Assembly: GCF_031458235.1 (NCBI RefSeq) | Contig: NZ_JAVDYB010000001.1 | Span: forward strand, 2,625,001-2,689,000 | Reading direction: 5' to 3' | DNA from: Catenuloplanes atrovinosus | Lineage (GTDB): Bacteria; Actinomycetota; Actinomycetes; Mycobacteriales; Micromonosporaceae | Length of the DNA: 64,000 nucleotides | Shown here: positions 57,353 through 64,000 of the stretch, one piece after another | Position numbering within the stretch: the first letter of the stretch is position 1 | Layout: every line of letters begins with the position of its first letter | Notes under the pieces: model-generated | Seen by the model: only the letters and a program-made list of their open reading frames with translations | Databases searched by the model: none | What the model was told of the DNA's origin: nothing | Translations under genes and position numbers: made by a program

Positions 57353-60016
57353 TCAGTCGGTGACGGTGCCGGACAGCGGGGGCCGGTCGACCGTGACGAA
57401 GTGCAGGTCGACGCGTTCCTCCGGCTCGGCGACGCCGTCGGCCACGATCGGGATGCGCAGTTCGGCGGTCACCTGGCCGGGCTCGAGCGACGGCCACCAG
57501 TAGACCACCTGGGACAGCGGCCGGGACGGCTCGGCCGGCACGCCGAACGTGTCCAGCAGCCACCGCGGGTCGACGTCCGTGGTGGACAGCTCCGGCGTGC
57601 CGTCGGCCGGCGGCATCGCGACCAGCACGATCTCGTCGTAGCGCGACTCGGACGGTGCGGAGAGCGTGAGCCGCCAGGTCAGGGCGTCGCCCTCGGTGAC
57701 GCGGTCGGCGACCGGGTCCACGGAGACCTCCGCGGCCGGGTCGTCGTTGCGCACGTCGACCGTGCCGACGTAGTCGCCGATCACCAGGCCGGACTCCGCC
57801 TTGGCCAGCACCTCGATGCGCTCCGGCTGGTGGTTCCAGACGGTGTCGCCGCGCACCGTGACCGGCACGTCGATCCGGTCCTGACCGGGGGCGACCGTGG
57901 CGTCCCAGGTGACGCCGTCGCCGTTCGGCTGGACGACGGACAGGCGCATCCGTCCTTGCGTACCGCCGGTGATGGAGACCGGGATCTGGTAGGTCTTCTC
58001 GCCGGTGTCACCCTCGGTCACCACCAGGCCGGCGATGTCGACGCGCGGCAGCGCGACCGGGCGCGGGTCGGGCGTGCCGGGCGCCCAGCCCCAGGCGTCG
58101 ATCAGCCAGGCCGTGCCGGTCGCGGCGCGCGGCGTCAGGATGAGCTGGGCCACGTCGCGGACGCCCTTGCGCGGCACCCGCACCTCCTGCGCCCAGACCG
58201 GCGTGCCGAACTCGCCGGCCGGCAGCCCGGTCAGCGTCACGTCGCCGAGCGCGGTGGTCCGGCCGGACGAGTCGACCGCGGACACGCCGAACGTGGTGGC
58301 CGGCGCGTTGCCCGGTACGGCCAGGCGCAGCGCCAGCTCGCGCGCGTCACCGAGCCGGGCGGGCGACGGCGGCGTGACCGTCATCGGCGTGCCGGCCGCG
58401 GTCCAGTCGTAGCGGACCGCGCGCCGGTCCGGCTCGTCGAACAGCAGCCGGAACGTCGCGAAGTGCGGCGAGCCGAGCGGCGAGGACAGGCAGGCCGCGG
58501 CCTCGTCCCGGCTGACCTGGTCGCAGAGCCGGGCGCCACCGCCGGTGCGGACCGCCTCGTCCGGCAGCACCACCGGCGTACGGTTGCCGCCGACCGCGTG
58601 GCTGAGCACCCGGGCCGGGTCGGCGGACGGCGCGCGGCGGCCGGAGCCGTCCAGCAGCGGCCGGACCCGGTCGTCCCCGTCGACGAACAGCCGGGCCGCG
58701 GCCGCGATGTAGACCGCGCCCATGGTCTGCTGGTCGGCCGCGGCCAGGCGGATCGGCGAGGCCGTCCCGCACACCGGGTCCTCCGGCAGGAACCAGTCGT
58801 CGGTGGAGGGCGCGGCCGACTGACCGGGCGTCCACTCGGTGTTGAAGAAGTTGTGGTTCGCGCCGACCGCGTACAGCACGCTGTGCAGCGCCCGGCCCTT
58901 GCTCACGCCGCGAGTGGCGTCCGCGAAGAGCTGGCCCTGCAGATCGGCGACGTCGCCGTCGCACCCGGGCAGGATCGTCACCGACGGCACGTCCGCGGCC
59001 GGGTTCTGCCCGAACAGCGTCGGCCCGATCAGCAGCAGCCCGCGGATGGTCCACCGGGCCGCGCCGGGCGCGCCGTCCGAGGCGGCCGGCGGCGGGGTCA
59101 GCGAGTCGATCGCGGCCCGGTTGACGCCCTCGCCGCCACGCGAGTGCCCCATCAGGAACACCCGGTCCAGGTCCGCGACCGGCGACGACCGCACGATCGG
59201 CGGTGCGCCGGCCCGATCTCCGGCCCAGCCGGCCCACAGCGCCAGATGCCGCCGGACCAGCGCGGACCGGGCGTCCGCACCGGCCTCGTCGACCGCGTTG
59301 TCCTGCGCGTTGATGCCGTTCGCCGCGATGGACACGGTGATGTAGCCCTGCGAGGCCAGCAGCTCCTGCGCCTCCAGGTAGCCGAGGTGGCTCGGCACCG
59401 GCACGCTGCCCGCCGCGCACGGCCAGTCCAGCTCGAACTCGGCGCCGTCCGGCGCATAGCACCACAGGTGCCGCCCGTGCAGGAACAGCGCGAGCGGCCG
59501 CTTCCCCGGCGCGCCCTGCGGCGCGACCACCTCGGCCAGCATCTCGACCGGCTCCGGGAGCCGGGGGAGCGTGACGCCGGGCAGCTCGTACGATCCGCGG
59601 ACGGTCCGGTACGGACCCTTCACACCGGGGTCGACCGCGTTCGGCGGCAGCGGCGCCGGGTCGGTGACCCGCGCGGGCGCCGCGTTGCGGGCTGCCGGCG
59701 GCGCGTCCAGGCGGCGCCCGCCGGCCCGCACCGACAGGTCCGCCGGGAGCGTGCCCGAGCCGGTCTCGAGGCGGAGCGTGCGCTGGTCGGAGTCGGTTGC
59801 CGGGCGCCCGAGCAGCCGGTCACCGGACCAGAACTCGACCACGGCGTCACCGATCGGCACCGGCCGTTCGGACCGCCAGGTGAGCCGGCCGTCCTCGACC
59901 GACCAGCCGTCCACGGACGTCGGCGCGGGGGTGGGCGTGGGCGCGGACCACGCCGGCACGCCGGAGCCGGCGACCAGGACCACGCTGACCGCGATCGTAA
60001 GCAGGGTTCGTCGCAT
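57353..60016 (-). CDS. Large secreted alpha/beta-hydrolase with Calx-beta-like C-terminus
   Basis: An 887-residue exported protein. The signal peptide is MRRTLLTIAVSVVLVAGSGVPAWSA (cleavage near 26), then a Thr/Pro stretch. The hydrolase domain (~150-500) has LFLHGRHLWCYAP, the nucleophile elbow FLMGHSRGGEGVNRA and a VGANHNFFNTEW that may hold the catalytic His. A beta-rich middle follows. The last ~200 residues read like Calx-beta modules (VTEGDTGEKTYQIPVSI, VTEGDALTWRLTLSAPS, DGVAEPEERVDLHF). It is probably an extracellular esterase or lipase. The ATG at 60016 gives the cleanest signal peptide. Confidence 0.8.
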   Translation of the reverse strand: MRRTLLTIAVSVVLVAGSGVPAWSAPTPTPAPTSVDGWSVEDGRLTWRSERPVPIGDAVVEFWSGDRLLGRPATDSDQRTLRLETGSGTLPADLSVRAGGRRLDAPPAARNAAPARVTDPAPLPPNAVDPGVKGPYRTVRGSYELPGVTLPRLPEPVEMLAEVVAPQGAPGKRPLALFLHGRHLWCYAPDGAEFELDWPCAAGSVPVPSHLGYLEAQELLASQGYITVSIAANGINAQDNAVDEAGADARSALVRRHLALWAGWAGDRAGAPPIVRSSPVADLDRVFLMGHSRGGEGVNRAAIDSLTPPPAASDGAPGAARWTIRGLLLIGPTLFGQNPAADVPSVTILPGCDGDVADLQGQLFADATRGVSKGRALHSVLYAVGANHNFFNTEWTPGQSAAPSTDDWFLPEDPVCGTASPIRLAAADQQTMGAVYIAAAARLFVDGDDRVRPLLDGSGRRAPSADPARVLSHAVGGNRTPVVLPDEAVRTGGGARLCDQVSRDEAAACLSSPLGSPHFATFRLLFDEPDRRAVRYDWTAAGTPMTVTPPSPARLGDARELALRLAVPGNAPATTFGVSAVDSSGRTTALGDVTLTGLPAGEFGTPVWAQEVRVPRKGVRDVAQLILTPRAATGTAWLIDAWGWAPGTPDPRPVALPRVDIAGLVVTEGDTGEKTYQIPVSITGGTQGRMRLSVVQPNGDGVTWDATVAPGQDRIDVPVTVRGDTVWNHQPERIEVLAKAESGLVIGDYVGTVDVRNDDPAAEVSVDPVADRVTEGDALTWRLTLSAPSESRYDEIVLVAMPPADGTPELSTTDVDPRWLLDTFGVPAEPSRPLSQVVYWWPSLEPGQVTAELRIPIVADGVAEPEERVDLHFVTVDRPPLSGTVTD

Positions 60017-60237
60017 GTCACCGTGTCTAGTGCACGGAGGCAAATGCGTAAATGTCCATCCGGTGTCCGGACGCTGTCCGTTCTGCTCGCCGCGACCGGT
60101 CCGAGTCCCGCCTTACGGGTCCGGATCGGCCGAAAGTCGTACCGGCCCCCGCCCGTCTTCAGGTCCTTCGCCGGAGGCGGCGGCCGTCCCCGGCGCGGCA
60201 CGCTGGAACGGACCCCGACAATCCCAGGGAGGACGCG

Positions 60238-60492
60238 ATGACGGTGACGACGACGCTCAGCGCGATGGCCACGGCACTGTCCGGCCTGGTCGCCGACTCG
60301 GCGAACCCACCGGCCGACGCCCGCACGGTCCGGCGCCTGCTCGAGGCCCTCCGCCTCGGCACCGGCGACGGCTCCCCGGACGCCCTGGCCCGTGCGGTAC
60401 GCCGCTTCCAGGCCGCGGTCGGCCTGCCCACCGACGGCGTGGCCGGCCCGCGCACCGTCCACATGATGATCACCACCCTCCGCCAGGCCTGA
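60238..60492 (+). CDS. Small peptidoglycan-binding-domain protein
   Basis: An 84-residue protein. ALARAVRRFQAAVGLPTDGVAGPRTVHMMITTL is the second half of a PG_binding_1 repeat, with the conserved FQ..GL..DG..GP.T pattern. There is no signal peptide, which is odd for a wall-binding module, so the protein may act inside the cell or be a truncated relic. AGGGAGG lies just before the ATG at 60238. Confidence 0.75.
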   Translation: MTVTTTLSAMATALSGLVADSANPPADARTVRRLLEALRLGTGDGSPDALARAVRRFQAAVGLPTDGVAGPRTVHMMITTLRQA

Positions 60493-60530
60493 GTCCGCGA
60501 TCACGGCCTCCCGGCCGGCCGCTCGCGTAC

Positions 60531-60557
60531 GGCAGGGTCGCCGACGGCGACCCTGCC
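60531..60557. terminator. Bidirectional hairpin terminator
   Basis: GGCAGGGTCGCC (60531-60542) and GGCGACCCTGCC (60546-60557) pair perfectly around GAC; the inner pairs may open to give a five-base loop. It lies between the convergent peptidoglycan-binding and beta-lactamase-type genes. Confidence 0.8.
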
Positions 60558-60608
60558 ATGACGATCTACGCCGCCGACGCGCTTCGGGCGCTCGTCGCCC
60601 GGTGCCGG

Positions 60609-61700
60609 TCAGTCCACGGGTACGCCGTCGTCCGCCGGGTGGGGGAACTCGGCGCTGAGCACGTCGTCGAAGACGGGCAGGCCGGGCCAGTCGCCGTTGA
60701 CGTGCAGGGCGGCCAGGTGGCGGCCGTCGCGGGTGCCCATGGTGCAGGACCAGGAGCCGTAGGTGGCGCCCGCGTTGCCCCAGACCGTGGCCCCGCTGCT
60801 CAGCGTCTGGGTGAAGACGCCGAGGCCGTACCGGGTGCCCGGAATCCAGCCGGAGCCGTCGGTGTCGACGGTGGTGAGCATGTCGGACAGCTGCGCGGCC
60901 GGCAGCAGCCGCCCGCCGAGCAGGGCGCCGAAGAAGCGGGTGAGGTCGCCGGTGGTGGAGACGAGCCCGCCGGCCGCCCAGGCGAAGGACTGGTCCATGT
61001 CGGTGGCGTCGTGGACGCGCGGGTCCGGGCCGGTGGCGAAGAGGGTGGAGTAGTGCACCGGGTGCGGGCCGCGGATGCTCGCCTCACCGGTGGCGGGCAG
61101 GTAGGTGCCGGTCAGGCCGAGCTGCCGGACGATCCGCCGGTCGAGTTCCTCGGCGAACGTCTGCCCGGTCACCCGCTCGACGATCATCGCGGCGAGGATG
61201 TAGTTGGTGTTGGAGTAGGCGAACCGCTCCCCGGGGGCCGCGTACGGCGGGTGGGCCAGCGCGATCCGCACCAGCCGCTCCGGGCGGTACCGGTCGTGGC
61301 GGTGGGCGTACCAGGCCTCGCCGACGCCGTTGCGGAAGAACTCCGGCGCGTTGGTGTAGGCGAAGATGCCGCTGGTGTGGTTGAGCAGCTGCCGGACGGT
61401 GACGGTCGCGCCGTCGTACCCGTTGCCCCGGACCAGGCCGGGTAGCCAGCGCTCGATCGGGTCGTCGAGCACGATCCGGTGCGCGGCGGCGAGCTGCAGC
61501 ACGACCGTCGCGGTGAACGCCTTGCTGGCGCTGCCGATGCGGAACCGCTCGTCCGGTGCGCGGCGGCGCCCGGTGGCGGTGTCGGACAGGCCCGCGGACC
61601 CGCACCAGCGGGCGCGGCCGTCGACGATCTCGGCGGCGATGCCGGGGGCGCCGGCGTCGTGGACGGCCCGGTCGAGGGCGTCCTGCACGGTGGTCCTCAT
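60609..61700 (-). CDS. Serine hydrolase of the class C beta-lactamase/DD-peptidase family
   Basis: A 363-residue enzyme with the SxxK motif S57-A-S-K60 in RIGSASKAFTA, the YxN motif in FAYSNTNYILA and a C-terminal GNAGATYGSWSC region where the family has HxG/KTG. It starts LDRAVHDAGAPGIAAEIVDG. There is no signal peptide, so it is probably cytoplasmic and more likely an esterase or peptidase than a true beta-lactamase. It is divergent from a GbsR/MarR-type regulator with a dyad in the gap, and may be its target. Confidence 0.85.
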   Translation of the reverse strand: MRTTVQDALDRAVHDAGAPGIAAEIVDGRARWCGSAGLSDTATGRRRAPDERFRIGSASKAFTATVVLQLAAAHRIVLDDPIERWLPGLVRGNGYDGATVTVRQLLNHTSGIFAYTNAPEFFRNGVGEAWYAHRHDRYRPERLVRIALAHPPYAAPGERFAYSNTNYILAAMIVERVTGQTFAEELDRRIVRQLGLTGTYLPATGEASIRGPHPVHYSTLFATGPDPRVHDATDMDQSFAWAAGGLVSTTGDLTRFFGALLGGRLLPAAQLSDMLTTVDTDGSGWIPGTRYGLGVFTQTLSSGATVWGNAGATYGSWSCTMGTRDGRHLAALHVNGDWPGLPVFDDVLSAEFPHPADDGVPVD

Positions 61701-61823
61701 CGAAATTCCTCCCCGTTCGCATGTTTTCGGAACAAGGAAAACGCTACGGTACGTTCAGATCCCCCTCAATTCCTGACCGGCGTTAGAGCAGCTCAGAGCG
61801 GATTTATTGATTGCACCGACGCT

Positions 61824-61856
61824 GCAGTTGAATGCAACGGCGTTGCACTGAACTGC
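61824..61856. promoter_or_regulatory. 33-bp interrupted dyad, likely operator
   Basis: GCAGTT(61824-61829)-GAA-TGCAAC(61833-61838)-GGC-GTTGCA(61842-61847)-CTG-AACTGC(61851-61856). Both half-site pairs are exact reverse complements about one centre. The dyad ends 14 bases before the regulator start at 61871, so it should overlap its promoter and allow autoregulation. An extra TTGCA copy lies at 61811. Confidence 0.7.
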
Positions 61857-61870
61857 GCGCGAAGGCAACA

Positions 61871-62629
61871 ATGCCGGGTATGGCCACGGACCGGCTCACC
61901 CTGGAGGATCGGCGGTACATCGCCGCCCGGCTCGCCGACGGCACGCCGTACGCGGAGATAGCGCGGCACCTGGATCGGCCCACCTCCACGATCAGCCGGG
62001 AGGTGAACCGCAACGGCGGCCCTCGCCGTTACCGGCCGGAACTCGCCCAGCGGGCCACGGCCGCCCGCGCCAGGCGCCGCCCCGGGGTGGCCGCCCCGCC
62101 CGGCCCCGCCGCCACCGACGGCCGCGACCCGCGGGCCGTGCGCGGCGTCCGCGACGAGCTCACCGCGATGATCGCGCACACCGGGCTGCCGCCGATGGCG
62201 GCCCGGGTGCTGACCGAGCTCTTCACCACCGACGCCGGCCGGCTCACCGCGGCCGAGCTGACCGGCCGCCTGCGGGTCAGCCCCGCGTCGATCTCCAAGG
62301 CCGTCGCCGACCTCGAACGGCAGGGCCTGCTGCGCCGCGAACGCGCCCCGCGAGACCGCCGCGACCACTACGTCATCGACGACGACGTGTGGATCCGGGC
62401 CTGGGTGGCCAGCGTCCGGATGAACCTGCTGCTGGCCGAGGGCACCCGCCGGGCCGCCGAGGTCCTCGGCCCCGGCACGCCCGCCGGCGGGCGCCTGCAA
62501 GGCACCAGCCAGTTCCTGGAACGCGTCATGCACGACATGACCCGCACCGCCGAGCGGTGGCTCCACGAACACGGTGCGGTCACCGCGATCGTCGCCGGTG
62601 ATGAGGGGCCGACAGCTGTTTTGTCGTAG
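61871..62629 (+). CDS. GbsR/MarR-type regulator with an IS30-like N-terminal HTH
   Basis: A 252-residue protein. Residues 8-48 (LEDRRYIAARLADGTPYAEIARHLDRPTSTISREV) look like the HTH_38 domain at the start of IS30-type transposases. Residues ~95-250 form a MarR/GbsR winged helix (LTAAELTGRLRVSPASISKAVADLERQGLLRRERAPRDRRDHYVI) and a helical dimerisation tail. GAAGG precedes the ATG at 61871; an internal ATG at 61880 is possible. The double DNA-binding layout fits the long, two-part dyad upstream. Confidence 0.82.
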   Translation: MPGMATDRLTLEDRRYIAARLADGTPYAEIARHLDRPTSTISREVNRNGGPRRYRPELAQRATAARARRRPGVAAPPGPAATDGRDPRAVRGVRDELTAMIAHTGLPPMAARVLTELFTTDAGRLTAAELTGRLRVSPASISKAVADLERQGLLRRERAPRDRRDHYVIDDDVWIRAWVASVRMNLLLAEGTRRAAEVLGPGTPAGGRLQGTSQFLERVMHDMTRTAERWLHEHGAVTAIVAGDEGPTAVLS

Positions 62630-62676
62630 CCCGTCGATACTGTGCCGCCCATCGTCCATCGATCTGGGGAGGCAGG

Positions 62677-64000
62677 GTGCGCAGTTTCGAGCATCGGAGC
62701 TCGGAATCCGCGAAGTTCTGGCAGGTGTCGCAGGACGGCGCCGCCGTCACGATCCGATTCGGGCGCATCGGCGCCGCCGGGCAGACACGGGTGAAGGAGC
62801 TCGCCACCGAGGAGGCGGCGAGCCGGCACGTGGCCGGCCTGATCGCGGAAAAGGTCAAGAAGGGCTACCTGGAGGTGGGCTCCGCCGAGCCGGCCGCACC
62901 GTCCATTGCGGCCGAGCCGGTCCAGGATGGACCGGTCGAGCTGCCGGACGAGGATACGTTCGTCCTTCCCGACGCGTGGGTGCGCAAGATCAGGCCGCGG
63001 CGCGGTGGGCGGCCGGGCGCCCGGCCGCCCTCGCTGGCCGGTGCGGTGGCCAAGGCCGACGGCATCCTGGCGGAGACCCGCGATCACCGTGAACGGGTGC
63101 TGGCGGACCGGCGCAGCGAACCGGATCTGGTGGCCGCCGCCCGTGCGTTCCTGGACGGGAGCCGGATCACCCCACTCGGCGCGGCGGCGACCGCGTGGGC
63201 CTCCTGGGACGTCTTCGCCTATCCGTACGTCAAGGCGGCGGTCGCCGACGGATGGGTCGCGGCGCACGGGCTGGCCTTCGCGGCGGAGGCGGTCCTGGAG
63301 TTGAGCGGTCTGCAGAACGGGCGTGGCGGCCACCTCGGCCGGACCGAGCGCATCTCGTACTGGCTGGGCGCCCCGTGGCGGCTGGCGGCGGAGCGCGTGC
63401 GGGCCCGCCTCGCCGTGGCCGACGACGCGGCGTACGAGCACGCTCGGCAGGCGATCGAGGCCTACCGGTCCACGAAACAGCACCTGCTCGCGGCGTTCCT
63501 GCTCCCCACCGAACCCGGATGGCTCGGCGAGGACTGCCCGGCCGAGCTGCGCGATGACGCGCTGGCCGCGTTCGTGGTGTCCACCCCGCAGGAGTGGGAG
63601 CGCATCAGCCACCACGTCCGCGCATTCGACCTGTCGCAGTCGCTCGGCCTGCTGGCCACCGTCCTCGATGTGATCGGGCCGACGGTGGGGGCGCGTCTGC
63701 TCGCCCTGGTGGGCGGAGGAAGTTACACCGAGGAGCGGCGTGCGGTGTTCAACGGCCTGACGCTGATCCCCACCGACGAGGCGTTCGAGGCGCTGGTGCG
63801 CCACGCCGACGACGACCTGGCGGAACCCGCGCTGTTGGAGGCCGCGGAGCGGTTCCCGGTGCGGGCCCTGCGTCTGCTCGGGCTCGCGGCCGATGCCCCG
63901 GACAGCCACCGGCGCATCACCGAGCTGCTGCACCGGCGCGTCACCGCGAACCCGGAGATCGCCCGCGCGGCGCTGCCCCTGCTGCCGGAGGCCTCCCGCC
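62677..64000 (+). CDS. WGR-domain protein, DUF4132/MolR-like (cut by window end)
   Basis: The frame is open from the GTG at 62677 (GGGGAGG upstream) to the last base, at least 441 residues. Residues 1-70 are a WGR domain: FWQVSQDGAAVTIRFGRIGAAGQTRVKEL... EKVKKGYLEV. An acidic linker follows, then a long helical-repeat region with RAFLDGSRITPLGAAATAWASWDVFAY. This layout matches WGR-DUF4132 proteins related to MolR. WGR domains often bind nucleic-acid ends. The function here is unknown and the C-terminus lies outside the window. Confidence 0.8.
   Translation, partial: MRSFEHRSSESAKFWQVSQDGAAVTIRFGRIGAAGQTRVKELATEEAASRHVAGLIAEKVKKGYLEVGSAEPAAPSIAAEPVQDGPVELPDEDTFVLPDAWVRKIRPRRGGRPGARPPSLAGAVAKADGILAETRDHRERVLADRRSEPDLVAAARAFLDGSRITPLGAAATAWASWDVFAYPYVKAAVADGWVAAHGLAFAAEAVLELSGLQNGRGGHLGRTERISYWLGAPWRLAAERVRARLAVADDAAYEHARQAIEAYRSTKQHLLAAFLLPTEPGWLGEDCPAELRDDALAAFVVSTPQEWERISHHVRAFDLSQSLGLLATVLDVIGPTVGARLLALVGGGSYTEERRAVFNGLTLIPTDEAFEALVRHADDDLAEPALLEAAERFPVRALRLLGLAADAPDSHRRITELLHRRVTANPEIARAALPLLPEASR

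Noticed and set aside
60609-61700. Antibiotic-resistance beta-lactamase
   Set aside because: The SxxK and YxN motifs are shared with many esterases and peptidases, and there is no signal peptide, so a resistance role is not supported.

Overview
The window is very GC-rich DNA with compact, translationally coupled operons (many ATGA, GTGA and TGATG junctions), frequent GTG starts, a mycofactocin-type dehydrogenase, F420/FMN luciferase-like enzymes and WXG/DUF1023-type genes. This points to an actinomycete. Micromonosporaceae is my best guess, but it is an inference from gene style and not a proven placement. There is no rRNA, tRNA, CRISPR array or intact mobile element that I can support.

Positions 1-405 hold the end of a LuxR-type response regulator. 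Positions 481-31302 form a biosynthetic gene cluster with no polyketide synthase. It contains an EEVS-like sugar phosphate cyclase, a VOC protein of the kind that can epimerise C7 cyclitols, three DegT/AHBA-synthase-type aminotransferases (one lacking the PLP lysine) and a mycofactocin-coupled SDR. It also has a pair of double-hotdog MaoC proteins, a methyltransferase, a 2-oxoacid dehydrogenase E1 alpha/beta pair, an ATP-grasp ligase and a SagB-type double nitroreductase. A three-gene ABC exporter and two thioesterase-like proteins with Cys in place of the nucleophilic Ser follow. The assembly line is dissociated: one A-PCP-C NRPS (Thr-like code), one free A domain (Gly-like code), one free C domain, four free carrier proteins, an AMP ligase and an LLM monooxygenase. 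The simplest reading is an aminocyclitol or cyclitol-derived core joined to amino acids by NRPS and ATP-grasp chemistry and then exported. I do not recognise a known product.

Positions 31572-33634 hold a WXG-like protein and a divergent DUF1023 hydrolase. Positions 33635-44594 are a surface-glycan locus: a secreted glycoside hydrolase facing an operon of four glycosyltransferases, a large membrane protein, a glycosyltransferase-flippase fusion and a PIG-L deacetylase. Positions 44637-47103 carry a small secreted protein, a quinone oxidoreductase and an LLM enzyme.

Positions 47138-51513 are a two-gene system that looks like an NTP-dependent conflict (defence) module: a Trypco1-like protein coupled to a trypsin-STAND NTPase-WD40 protein with 13 near-identical 44-residue repeats. 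From 51545 to the right edge are regulators and metabolic or secreted genes. These are SDR/LysR, a decayed NYN nuclease, a GAF-SpoIIE phosphatase, XRE/zinc ADH with a palindrome, a secreted esterase with a Calx-beta-like tail, a peptidoglycan-binding protein, a class C beta-lactamase-type hydrolase, a GbsR/MarR-type regulator with a 33-bp dyad, and the start of a WGR/DUF4132-type protein cut by the window end.
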